From Earliella scabrosa (Eukaryota > Basidiomycota > Agaricomycetes > Polyporales > Polyporaceae): 64,000 bases of DNA. Under the pieces are notes generated by a model. The model ran no database searches, was not told where the DNA came from, and saw only the letters and a program-made list of their open reading frames with translations. Positions 25,004 through 34,312 of the stretch are shown here, in pieces. The stretch is taken from contig JABYQQ010000001.1 in assembly GCA_022605405.1 (NCBI GenBank), positions 4,960,001-5,024,000 on the forward strand, written 5' to 3'. Position 1 is the first letter of the stretch; each line of letters starts with the position of its first letter. Both the position numbers and the translations under genes were made by a program.

Positions 25004-25165
25004 GTATAGGTTGCTTTCATCTTGTAAGCGCTTCGTTTCGAGACGGAGCGTGCAGCACACAAACCTGTATAGGCCTGGTTGGACAAGCCACTGTGGCGTT
25101 CAAGTCCAACCCGTTAAGTTGGAGGAGAACCGCTGCCACTACCTTGATGGGCGCCTCCGACTGTC
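24620..25165. repeat. direct repeat, copy 2
   Basis: This is the second copy of the segment at about 20430-20985, in the same orientation. It contains the truncated ASCH-like gene and its former promoter region. Divergence looks like point substitutions plus a few small indels, so the duplication is not brand new. Confidence 0.85.
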
Positions 25166-25250
25166 TCAGGCTATAGCGGGTTATCACATGCACCCCCGGG
25201 ACATTCCGCGGACGCGGGGATCTCACCACGACTACGATCTGCGGGCCGCC

Positions 25251-25973
25251 ATGTCGCTTCCACCTCCTCCAGCTGATGCTTTACAAGTCATTACCATCTC
25301 TTCCCTGGCCGCTGCATTAGCCAAACTGCATGTCGATATATCGATCGAGGATATCATCGAGGCCGTTCAAGACGAGAACGAGGCCCAACGTGCCAAGTTG
25401 ACCACCGAAGCGACGAACCGTCGCGCCGCGCTATCCCAGCGTAAGTCAACCCCCGCGAGTCATTACACACATTTTGACAACAAGCCTCCCAGTCGCTCTT
25501 GAGCTAAACGAGCCATCTGCCGGCCTCAAAATGACGACGGTATCCAAGTTTATATCCAAGCCTAACAAGCCCACCAATGTCGACCCATTGGCGAAGGAAC
25601 GCCGCCGCCGTCTCATCGAGCTCACCCAAGAGGCATTTCCCGACGGAAAGGTTCCAGATCCGTTCACTGCTCAGTCTGTCGCAGGACGTCGCTGCCAATA
25701 AGCTGCCCTTCATACACGCTTCACGTGTCGTCGTGAAGGACAATCAAGTCGAAGGAAGCGCCGTGATGGATATAACGTACGTCTTCGCTACATCGTGGTC
25801 TCAATGTTGTGTCTGCTCATCACGTTCGACAGTTTCTCAGGTGTCAATCAAGTCATGGGATCTGTTATTCACTTCCGCCCTCAGCTTCCCAATGGCGTTA
25901 CGTTCATTATTCTTGGACAGCAGTCACAGCACGTCAGTCCCATCTTCCACCGTTTCGAACGCTCTGGAAGATA
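25251..25973 (+). pseudogene. unknown gene, apparently broken
   Basis: Exon 1 (25251-25440) starts MSLPPPPADALQV. A good 52-nt intron (25441-25492) joins it in phase 1 to an exon reading ELNEPSAGLKMTT and then a basic KERRRRLIELTQEAFPDG segment. Near 25675 coding potential switches frame without a usable intron: the first frame stops in RRCQ, while the next frame reads LSQDVAANKLPFIHAS. A further exon-like stretch, SVIHFRPQLPNGVTFI to FERSGR and a stop at about 25973, needs yet another frame change across a GTACGT...CAG intron. The pieces look like real protein with lesions between them. I do not recognise the family. It sits between duplicated segments and may have been carried in with them. 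Confidence 0.45.
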
Positions 25974-26409
25974 AATTGTTAGCTTGCCATCGCAGGCTCT
26001 GCTCAATCGTCTACAGTATCAAATTAAGCCCGTGTTGATGGACCCTCGGTTCTCGAACCAATTCCCGCAGGCGTGTGGAATCATAGAGTGAGCTCTTCGC
26101 GGTAGTCCTTCGTCTGAGGGCCTGTGCTGATATGCAGCCTGATTGCTTGGAGCGATCCGGTGAATGACCAGGTTGTACCCCTTTGAACTTCATGTCTGAT
26201 CTCTCTTCCCCATGTAACCCAGTGAGGCTTGTATCTTGTTACCACCACTGCTCGAAAAGTTGTGTAGGCCATTGACAAAAGTTCTGACTGGATTATCGAG
26301 GTCTCAATCCTCGTTAGTACAGTGATGTATTGTCATATCCTGGTCCGTGTTCAGCTACTACGAGACTCACAACGCGAGGCTTCAGGACGGAGATCGAGAA
26401 GGTGTGTGT

Positions 26410-26610
26410 TCGTCCTAGTATACGGCTGGTGAGTGCAGTGACCCATTGCGGGACCGGACTACTACTGTCTGACAAACAGACGGATGCACTCAGGGTACTG
26501 GCTGGAAACACTTCCGTGCCGACCGTTTGCCCCGTCGACGATTCGGTGCAGCTCTTCCCTGCCTAGAAGTCGGTGGATGTTTCGGTCAACGCTTGTTGGA
26601 CGAGTGTAGA
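26410..26610 (+). pseudogene. 3' remnant of the TAP-like hydrolase gene
   Basis: This matches the last intron and last exon of the hydrolase at 21998-24305. The intron tail CTGTCTGACA and the exon frame AGNTSVPTVCPVDDSVQLF are shared. The copy has TAG where the complete gene continues with Val-Lys, and a small deletion after VSVNA. No upstream exons of the hydrolase can be found before it. It is immediately followed by the second homeodomain remnant, the same order as at 24186-24549. Confidence 0.7.
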
Positions 26611-26639
26611 AGCCGAATGGTGCCACTAGCGAGAGTGCG

Positions 26640-26845
26640 CGAGATGCATCCTCATTTATGTAGCTTTCCGAGAAATCAGTCGCTCGCCAATGCACGCTGC
26701 ATGCGACCTTGCTGGGGTATTCGAGTTGCCTGCAACAGTCGTCGCAGATTGGTACATCCTGACATTCCTGTCGTCGTTCTCACTCTGGGTTAAGTTTTTC
26801 CATCAACTCGGACGGAAGGCGAAGAACCAGCAGAGCGGACGATGA
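26640..26845 (+). pseudogene. 3' remnant of a double-homeodomain gene (copy 2)
   Basis: Fragments read SLANARCM, then in another frame ATVVAD followed by an intron donor at TG/GTACAT, and finally LGRKAKNQQSGR with a stop ending at 26845. They align with LPNARSMA, AVAT and the RKQSGR end of the second homeodomain of the gene at 44234-45244. The middle is frame-shifted. The remnant lies tail-to-tail with the O-fucosyltransferase-like gene at 27025-28716, exactly as the complete homeodomain gene lies next to the other O-fucosyltransferase copy. Confidence 0.62.
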
Positions 26846-28716
26846 GATCCCAGATGGTACCCAGCGAGGGTTCGTCAGCACAGGTAGCTTAGGCTCTGTG
26901 ACGTAGGAATCATGACCCATTGGGAGGAACGCCATACATATCGACGATTTAACTGCACTGCACAGCGCGGTATTTATCATGATTTTGGACAGAGACCAAA
27001 ATTCGCAACAACGTAGTTTGCCAGTCACCCTCGCTGGACGATCTCGAACCCATGGTACCTCCTCCACAGCACGTCCGTCACAAACGCACTGAACGTGCTC
27101 TGCTCCGTCCCGACTACCTGCCACGCCTGGCCCACCACCATCGCGTCCAAGAACGGCATCAGGAACCGCCCGAGGGGCACCCCGTCCGTCTCGCTCCGCA
27201 GCACCCCAAGTGGGCGCGTGTGTTCAGGGAAGTCTTCCAGGAAGAACGAGCAGGGAAAGGTTCGCATGAAGCGCCACAAGTGCGGGTTGAGGGACGGGCT
27301 GTGGGCGTCCGTGGCCACGAAGAGCGGAGCGTTCAGAATCTGCAGCTTTGCGGCAGTATGGAGGGGTCCTCGGCATGTCAAATCGGTCGATGGGGTCGCG
27401 GTGGCCGGGAACGGAGGTAGCGGAGGATGAGGCGAGCGCATGGCAGGAATGTCAACCGGGATGACGGGAGCCTCCAGAGCATCCTTGTCGGGGAAGAGCT
27501 CGTCCTCGAGCGCGAGCAGCTCGTCGTCTGTAAATCCGAGTACGAGGTGCAGGAGCTTCCACCACGCGACCCGGACGTTCTCGGCTGCGCCCCACTCGAA
27601 CGCGCCATCTCCGATCCGCAGATGGACACCCAGATACGCCCCACCGAGCTCTTCCCGAATCGCAGACGCGGCGCGAACGAGGTGCGGATTGATGAAGGCC
27701 ATGTGCTCGCGGATGTGCTTCCGGAGAAGGCGGTTCGATTCCGCTCGCAGGTGTAGGCGGGAAGAGCCAAAGAGCGTCCCGAGCTGGATGAGCCGTTCAG
27801 GGCGACGGGCGAGCATACTGATGTGGACGGACTCCGAGAACTTGCGCGACAGAGTGTTGACGGCGACGAAGTCCTGAAAGGCGTACTGGTTGCGGGTGTC
27901 CTCTTTCAGATAGAAGATGTCGCCGGAGGCAAAGGAAATGTTGAGCACATCGAGGAGCCAGGCGTCGGTGAAGTTCCAACCATCGAGGAGAGGTTGCTCC
28001 TGACGGATGGGAACGATGTCGACAAGCCAGTCCCACGGGACATATGTGTAGCTCATGTACTCCTCGCATTCGGGGGAGTCGTGGTAATAGGTGCTCGTTT
28101 GAGAGCAGTATTCGAGGCCAGCCTTGCTGTGTATGGCGGAGATCTCGTAGAGCTCGTCGAAGGGAACATAGCTGAGAGGCGATCCAAGACGGACAGGTGG
28201 CAAGAGCAGAGTGCGATTGAGGATCCGTGCGAGAGTTAGAGCGTTCTCGAGGGCGATGCGTTGGTTGTGGAAGCCGCTGTGCGGCAGGTAGGCGAGGTAC
28301 TTCTCAGAGTCGGCCTGACGCGCTCCGTTGATACTAGTCGCAGCGAGAGATTGATCATGGTCAAGCGAAGTTGGAGAGGAAAGACGAGTGAGGGGTTGAT
28401 GCTGTTCCCCGAGACCACCAACTAGAGGAGTTGCGTATGCATTCGTTGATGGTTGAGGCGAAGCCTGGTGATGCAAGGTGACTCGATAGAGCACATAAGC
28501 CGAGTAGAGAGTCCCTGCGGCCGCCACCAGAAGCACGATCATGAGAGCCGTCAACTGCTTGTCATAGACCCTCCGAGCGCGCGTCCTCGAACGAGATCTT
28601 GAGCGCGACCTGTGGCGACTGCGAGAATAGTGAGGGAGATCGACTAGTCGCGTCGTCTCTTGCAGATCCTGCGTCCGGATCGGCGTTGTGACGAATCGTT
28701 TGCCAAGGGTTGCCAT
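26830..28716. repeat. inverted segmental duplication, left arm
   Basis: The whole O-fucosyltransferase-like gene plus about 180 bp beyond its stop, reaching into the homeodomain remnant, recurs inverted at 42336-44250. Similarity is high in the coding part and patchier beyond the stop. Shared non-coding landmarks are GCACAGCGCG, GGCTCTGTGAC and GCGGACGATGAG. Upstream of the start codons the two arms no longer resemble each other clearly. Confidence 0.85.
27025..28716 (-). CDS. O-fucosyltransferase-like type II membrane protein (copy A)
   Basis: This is a single-exon gene of 563 aa. It has a short cytosolic N-terminus with an Arg/Ser-rich run (about 31-50) and a single membrane anchor at about 52-78, followed by a Pro/Ser-rich stem and a luminal catalytic-like domain. 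HSGFHNQR (about 146-153) and VHLRIGDG (about 364-371) match the N-terminal and HxRxGD signatures of the GDP-fucose protein O-fucosyltransferase superfamily. VATDAH and TEQSTFSAFV near the end fit the donor-binding C-terminal half. The expected site is the Golgi or ER. Donor and acceptor cannot be read from the sequence, and fungi often keep such folds without proven fucosylation. I chose MATLGKR as the start because the paralogue starts MTTLGKR; an ATG 15 nt upstream (28731) is possible. The gene is divergent from the purine gene at 29147. Confidence 0.8.
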   Translation of the reverse strand: MATLGKRFVTTPIRTQDLQETTRLVDLPHYSRSRHRSRSRSRSRTRARRVYDKQLTALMIVLLVAAAGTLYSAYVLYRVTLHHQASPQPSTNAYATPLVGGLGEQHQPLTRLSSPTSLDHDQSLAATSINGARQADSEKYLAYLPHSGFHNQRIALENALTLARILNRTLLLPPVRLGSPLSYVPFDELYEISAIHSKAGLEYCSQTSTYYHDSPECEEYMSYTYVPWDWLVDIVPIRQEQPLLDGWNFTDAWLLDVLNISFASGDIFYLKEDTRNQYAFQDFVAVNTLSRKFSESVHISMLARRPERLIQLGTLFGSSRLHLRAESNRLLRKHIREHMAFINPHLVRAASAIREELGGAYLGVHLRIGDGAFEWGAAENVRVAWWKLLHLVLGFTDDELLALEDELFPDKDALEAPVIPVDIPAMRSPHPPLPPFPATATPSTDLTCRGPLHTAAKLQILNAPLFVATDAHSPSLNPHLWRFMRTFPCSFFLEDFPEHTRPLGVLRSETDGVPLGRFLMPFLDAMVVGQAWQVVGTEQSTFSAFVTDVLWRRYHGFEIVQRG

Positions 28717-29146
28717 CAAAAGGAATACCACGGCCTAGAAGTGAGTCTGGCTCGATGTTGCACTTCAAGAGCTGTGGAGTGAGTGACTGATAGTGGCAAA
28801 TAATACAGATGATGGTTAAGAACGTTAAGAGTGTCAAAGGAGCGTTGCTGGCGTAGTTGCGTCGGGTAGATTAGATTCGTCTTGTTATCCGATAAGATAA
28901 CGGCACGTCAGCAAATGACTGCCTTTACTTTTCTCCTCTTCCTGCTCAATGTTTCACCACCGACTATCCCACAGCTCGCCTACAAATCGTGAGTAGACTA
29001 ATTCTGATTTCGAAAAGATGGCATTCTGAGTATCGACCATAGCGCTCCCCGGTTATCGTGAAGCAGGGTGAGCCGTCGAAGAGATCCACCATTCAAGGTG
29101 CGTTAACCCGGCAACGGAAGATTTTCATACAACTCACGATGACAGA
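28717..29146. promoter_or_regulatory. shared divergent promoter region
   Basis: About 430 bp separates the O-fucosyltransferase-like gene (minus) from the purine gene (plus), so both promoters must lie here. It contains AT-richer stretches such as TTATCCGATAAGATAACGG (about 28885-28904), which carries back-to-back GATA-type motifs. Binding by any factor is inference. Confidence 0.4.
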
Positions 29147-32100
29147 ATGCTGGTGCTCTATGGGAGCTCTGCACTCTCTCAGTCGAAACGCGACATCCTC
29201 CTGAAGAGCATTCAGAAGGCGCATGCCCAGATCACCTCGGTCGACGCGGTCTACATCCATCTCGTCTCACTTCGGTCCGGTGACGCGCAAGAGCAACTCG
29301 TAGAGCCCGACTCTCCTCATCGACGCGTTTTGGAGCAGCTTCTCGAGTACGGAGACCACATCCAGCTTCCTGCTACCTCCGAATCCTTGAAGGCGTGCCA
29401 AAATGTCGCGTACGTTCTCCCTCGTCCTGGTTCTGTCTCCCCTTGGTCGAGCAAGGCCACCGACATCGCAAGGATATGCAAGCTGGGAGACCTCGTCGAG
29501 CGGCTGGAGCGCGGTATAGCTTTTGTATTCACCACGAGCGACGCCTCAAGTCTCACCCCCGAGATTCTTGCCACTATCTCCCCTCTCATCCATGATCGTA
29601 TGACCCAGGTCGTTCAGCCCTCGATCCCTGATCAGGAGGCTATCTTCTCTCACAAGCCCGCCAGCCCACTGCGCACGATCGACCTCATCTCGGGCTCTAC
29701 TCGTGATGCTGCACGCGAGAAGCTCGTAGTCGCCAACAAGGAGCTCGGTCTTGCGCTCTCCGCGGACGAGATGGAATATCTCGTCGATGCGTACGTTGCT
29801 GGCACGTCTCCAATCAACCGCAACCCCACGGACGCGGAGCTGTTCATGTTCGCCCAAGTGAACTCCGAGCACTGCCGGCACAAGATCTTCAACGCGTCGT
29901 GGACGATCGACGGCGAGGCACAGGACACGTCTCTCTTTCAGATGATCAGGAACACAGAGAAGCTCAACGGGACAGGCACCATCTCTGCGTATTCCGACAA
30001 CGCCGCTGTCTTCCAGGGACACCGCGCACCGCGTTTCGCGGTGTCTTACCACGCCGCCAGTCAGGCCAATCCCGGAATCAAGTTGCTCTATCAGTCTCAA
30101 GAAGAGGATATGCCCGTCCTCGTCAAGGTCGAGACTCACAATCATCCTACGGCGGTGTCTCCATACCCCGGTGCGGCCACAGGTTCTGGTGGTGAGATCC
30201 GCGACGAGGGCGCGGTTGGGCTTGGCTCGAAACCCAAGGCCGGCCTCGCGGGCTTCACCGTCTCGAACCTACTCATCCCATGTTTCGAGCAGCCGTGGGA
30301 GACAGACTTTGGTCGTCCGGCTCACATAGCGTCCGCGCTGGACATTATGATCGAGGGCCCCCTCGGAGCGAGCGCGTTCAACAACGAGTTCGGACGGCCC
30401 GCGCTCGCTGGGTACTTCCGGACATTTGCAGAGCGCGTGCCTCTCGCCGACGGCAGCAAGACGGAGGTGCGCGGGTACCACAAGCCCATCATGATCGCCG
30501 GTGGCCTCGGGAACGTCCGCCCAAAGTTTGCGCGCAAGTCGAAGATCTCTCCTGGGGCGAAGATCATCGTCCTTGGTGGTCCCGGTCTACTGATCGGCCT
30601 GGGTGGAGGCGCAGCCAGCAGTCAGGTCTCTGGTGCGGGCTCTGCGGACCTCGACTTTGCCAGCGTCCAGCGCGACAATGCGGAGATGCAGCGTCGGTGC
30701 CAGCAGGTGATCGACGCCTGTGCGAATCTCGGCGACGACAATCCCATCCAATCGATCCACGACGTCGGTGCGGGTGGCCTATCGAATGCGCTGCCCGAGC
30801 TCGTTCACGACTCTGACCTTGGTGCGACGTTCGAGATCCGGGACGTCCTCGTCGCAGACTCGAGCATGTCGCCGATGGAGATATGGTGCAACGAGAGCCA
30901 GGAACGGTACGTCCTCGCGATCGCGCCCGAGCACGAGGCGCTCTTCCGCGGCTTCGCGGAGCGTGAGCGCTGTCCGTTCTCGATCGTCGGGACGGCGAAC
31001 GACTCGGACGAGCTCGTCGTCACGGACCGCCTGCTCAAGCAGGACGTGATCAATTTGAAGATGTCCACGCTCTTCGGGAAGCCGCCGCGGATGCACCGCA
31101 CAGACACGCATGTCGCGCCTCCGTCCGTCCCCTTCAAGCCCGACCTCGCCCAGTACCTTCCCAACGTTGAGCCCGCCGCACGCATCTCCCAGGCGGTCGA
31201 TCGCGTCCTACGCCTGCCGTCGGTCGGGTCGAAGTCGTTCCTCATCACCATCGGGGACCGCACGATCACCGGTCTCGTCACCCGGGACCAGATGGTCGGT
31301 CCGTGGCAAGTCCCTGTCGCCGACGTTGCGGTTACACGCTCGTCGTACGGCTTCGACGTCGTCACCGGGGAGGCCATGGCGATGGGCGAGCGCACGCCGC
31401 TTGCGATCCTCAATGCGGCTGCCTCGGCGCGCATGGCCGTCGCCGAGTCGCTCACGAACCTCGCGGCGGCGCATGTCGGTGAGCTGGGGCGCGTCAAGCT
31501 CAGCGCGAACTGGATGTGCGCGGCGAGCAAGGAGGGAGAGGGTGCAGCGTTGTATGACGCGGTCAAGGCGGTGGGCATGGAGCTGTGCCCTGCACTCGGG
31601 GTGGGCATCCCAGTCGGGAAGGACTCGATGAGCATGTCGATGAAGTGGCAGGACGGCGAGGAGCGGAAGGAGGTCAGCGCGCCGCTCTCGCTCATCGTCA
31701 CTGCGTTCGCGGCGGTGGAGGACGTTGGCAAGACGTGGACACCCCAGCTGCGCACAGATCTGAGCGAGCCGACGGTCCTGCTGTTCTTCGACCTCGCGCG
31801 TGGACGGCAGCGGCTAGGTGGCTCTGCGCTCGCACAAGTGTTCAAGCAGGTAGGGTCGGAGGCCCCCGACGTTGTTGACCCTCAGGACGTCAAAGTGTTC
31901 TTTGAAAGCACGCAGACTATCCGTCGCGAGCTTCCTGGGGCCGTCCTGGCATACCACGACCGTTCCGATGGGGGACTCTTCACCACGCTCGTGGAGATGG
32001 CCTTCGCGGGCAGGACGGGTCTGGACATCAAGTTGGACTCGGTATCTGCGCAAACAGATGACGTCTCCGCATTGTTCAACGAGGAGCTCGGTGCAGTTAT

Positions 32101-33223
32101 ACAGGTCCGCGAAAGCGATGTCGCAAAGGTCTCCGATTACTTCCTCAAGCGCGGCTTTCCGAGCACTTTGATCCACAACCTGGGCCGTGTCACGGCGGAC
32201 GAGAAGATCCAATTCTCGTCACCAACCTCCAGCGAGCTCTTCTCCAGCACCCGTGCGCAACTTCAAGCAGCGTGGGCGGAGACTTCATATCGCATGCAGT
32301 CCCTACGCGACAATCCCTCGGCCGCCAAAGAAGAATACGCACTCATCATCTCTGCCGAGCACAAAGGCCTCTTCTACGACCTCACCTTCGCCTACCACCC
32401 CTCCCGTTCCCTCTTCCGCCGCCCCCAGGTCGCCATCCTCCGTGAACAGGGCGTAAACGGCCACATCGAGATGGCCTGGGCCTTCACCGCGGCCGGGTTC
32501 GACGCCGTCGACGTGCACATGTCCGACATCCTCTCCGGCGCCGTCTCGCTCTCCTCCTTCCGCGGGCTCGCCGCCTGCGGCGGCTTCTCCTACGGCGACG
32601 TCCTCGGCGCCGGAAAAGGGTGGGCGAACTCGGTCCTCCTCAACGCCACGGCCCGCGCCGCATTCGCCGCGTTCTTCGCGCGCCCCGACACCTTCGCCCT
32701 CGGGGTCTGCAACGGCTGCCAGTTCCTCAGCGCGCTGCGCGATATCGTCCCCGGCGCGCAGGACTGGCCCGACTTCAAGCCGAACAGGAGCGAGCGGTTC
32801 GAGGGCCGCGTGTGCGTCGTCGAGGTCGTCCCTGGCGCAGCCACCGCCCAGTCCGTCTTCCTCCGCGACATGGCCGGCTCCAAGCTCCCCGTCGCGGTCG
32901 CGCACGGGGAGGGCCGCGCCGCGTTCGCGCGCGCCGGGGAGCAGCAGGCCGCGCTCGAGGACGCGGGCCTCGTCGCCGTGCGCTACGTGGACTCGCACGG
33001 GCGGCCGACGGAGACGTACCCGCTCAACCCGAACGGGAGCCCCGGGGGCATCACGGGCGTGCAGACACCAGATGGGCGCGTGCTTGCGCTCATGCCGCAC
33101 CCGGAGCGCGTCGTCGCGCTGGAGAGCAACAGCTGGTACCCGCCCGGATTCGCTGAGGCGTGGAAGGGCACCGGGCCGTGGTTCAGGCTGTTCCAGAGTG
33201 CGCGCAAGTGGTGCGGGGAGTAG
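29147..33223 (+). CDS. ADE6: phosphoribosylformylglycinamidine synthase
   Basis: This is the fourth step of de novo purine synthesis: it converts FGAR, glutamine and ATP to FGAM in the cytosol. The protein is 1358 aa, the usual length of the eukaryotic single-chain (large PurL type) enzyme, and the frame has no intron. In order: a PurS-like N-terminus (about 1-150), the linker with NSEHCRHKIF (about 238), the first AIRS-type ATPase domain with VETHNHPTAVSPYPGAATG (about 328-346; His331 and His333), and its C-terminal half with GGLGNVRP. A degenerate second AIRS pair with PVGKDSMSM follows. A class I glutaminase domain (about 1080-1355) holds nucleophile Cys1188 in GVCNGCQFL and His1318/Glu1320 in MPHPERV. 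All key residues are present. The ATG at 29147 gives the expected fungal N-terminus. Yeast ADE6 is the namesake. Confidence 0.96.
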   Translation: MLVLYGSSALSQSKRDILLKSIQKAHAQITSVDAVYIHLVSLRSGDAQEQLVEPDSPHRRVLEQLLEYGDHIQLPATSESLKACQNVAYVLPRPGSVSPWSSKATDIARICKLGDLVERLERGIAFVFTTSDASSLTPEILATISPLIHDRMTQVVQPSIPDQEAIFSHKPASPLRTIDLISGSTRDAAREKLVVANKELGLALSADEMEYLVDAYVAGTSPINRNPTDAELFMFAQVNSEHCRHKIFNASWTIDGEAQDTSLFQMIRNTEKLNGTGTISAYSDNAAVFQGHRAPRFAVSYHAASQANPGIKLLYQSQEEDMPVLVKVETHNHPTAVSPYPGAATGSGGEIRDEGAVGLGSKPKAGLAGFTVSNLLIPCFEQPWETDFGRPAHIASALDIMIEGPLGASAFNNEFGRPALAGYFRTFAERVPLADGSKTEVRGYHKPIMIAGGLGNVRPKFARKSKISPGAKIIVLGGPGLLIGLGGGAASSQVSGAGSADLDFASVQRDNAEMQRRCQQVIDACANLGDDNPIQSIHDVGAGGLSNALPELVHDSDLGATFEIRDVLVADSSMSPMEIWCNESQERYVLAIAPEHEALFRGFAERERCPFSIVGTANDSDELVVTDRLLKQDVINLKMSTLFGKPPRMHRTDTHVAPPSVPFKPDLAQYLPNVEPAARISQAVDRVLRLPSVGSKSFLITIGDRTITGLVTRDQMVGPWQVPVADVAVTRSSYGFDVVTGEAMAMGERTPLAILNAAASARMAVAESLTNLAAAHVGELGRVKLSANWMCAASKEGEGAALYDAVKAVGMELCPALGVGIPVGKDSMSMSMKWQDGEERKEVSAPLSLIVTAFAAVEDVGKTWTPQLRTDLSEPTVLLFFDLARGRQRLGGSALAQVFKQVGSEAPDVVDPQDVKVFFESTQTIRRELPGAVLAYHDRSDGGLFTTLVEMAFAGRTGLDIKLDSVSAQTDDVSALFNEELGAVIQVRESDVAKVSDYFLKRGFPSTLIHNLGRVTADEKIQFSSPTSSELFSSTRAQLQAAWAETSYRMQSLRDNPSAAKEEYALIISAEHKGLFYDLTFAYHPSRSLFRRPQVAILREQGVNGHIEMAWAFTAAGFDAVDVHMSDILSGAVSLSSFRGLAACGGFSYGDVLGAGKGWANSVLLNATARAAFAAFFARPDTFALGVCNGCQFLSALRDIVPGAQDWPDFKPNRSERFEGRVCVVEVVPGAATAQSVFLRDMAGSKLPVAVAHGEGRAAFARAGEQQAALEDAGLVAVRYVDSHGRPTETYPLNPNGSPGGITGVQTPDGRVLALMPHPERVVALESNSWYPPGFAEAWKGTGPWFRLFQSARKWCGE

Positions 33224-34312
33224 GCTGAGCGTTGCGGGCCGCGGGGGCATGTGGTCCTGGCAGATGGCCGTTGGAGGTTTGGGAGGAGCTGGGAAGAATA
33301 ATGCTGAGCTCAGAGGGTCCCGCAGTGGGGAGCGTACGTACGAAAATGAAGTGCTACAAATAGCGATGTGTGTATTCTTACGCGACGAAGCAGACGCAAA
33401 GATAGATAGATAGATGGGCCATACTTAACTGCCCAGAAGAATCAGGAAAGACGAATATAGTGCAGATCGGCGGATCCGCAGGTGTCGACCTCCTCTTACT
33501 TAGATGTTGTCGGAGTCCACCACAAGCGGTTGCGGTCAAGAGTTCACGAAGGACAATCCCTGCCCCCATCGCACACACGCAACCACGACAGAGATCTAGA
33601 CAGAGAGGGGTGCCCAAAACAACGTCCAATTGCGTTTCACGAAAAGGAGAAGAAGAAAAAGAGAACAGCATGGTAACTACAACGGGGGACGGCACCGTAC
33701 CCAAAAGCTCATAAGATAGATAGCGAAAAAGTGTACTACGTGACAATAATCCATGCTGCTGCTGCCCACACAAACACAAAGGACAAAAAAGGAGGTCCGC
33801 CCATGGCCATGCATGCTGCTCGATATACGGATTAGGTACGACACGCACGGCTCGCGCGCGCGCGGCAGCACGGGGCGGGACGGGGGTCCGGTCTAGTACG
33901 GAGGTAACGTGTAACGTACGAGGGAACTGTCCAGGGGGGTGGGGGTCGGGAGCGTCTGTGTACATGTTACATGTACATATTGCGGGTGTGTAGCAGATAG
34001 AACACGAGTTGACGGATACTACGAGATTGCAGGAGAGAATGCGACGACGACGACGACGGCGATGGCGTTGATGATGATGATGGCGGTGAGTGCAGCCAGG
34101 ACGGCTAAGTTCCCATGCACCGGCTGGGTAGAACACGGCTGGTATATTCTGTGTATCGTAGATGAGCGGGCGTAGCGAATGTGATGCAGTGTAGGCGAGG
34201 GCAGCGGACTGTAGGAGGCGCCGGCGATGCGTATTATCGTGTGGGAGCAGAATCCAGGAAACAATGGTCATGGTCATCTCATCTCGTGTACTCCCTCCTC
34301 GTGTGTCGCCGG
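33224..34312. other. intergenic region between convergent genes
   Basis: This holds the 3' ends of the purine gene and of the family 2 glycosyltransferase. It carries a short GATA tetranucleotide run (about 33399-33415) and trinucleotide runs of GAC and GAT (about 34042-34082). No gene is seen. Confidence 0.5.

Noticed and set aside
32303..33250. 315-aa antisense frame over the 3' end of the purine gene
   Set aside because: It lies opposite the glutaminase domain and is a product of third-position GC bias; it has no independent motif.
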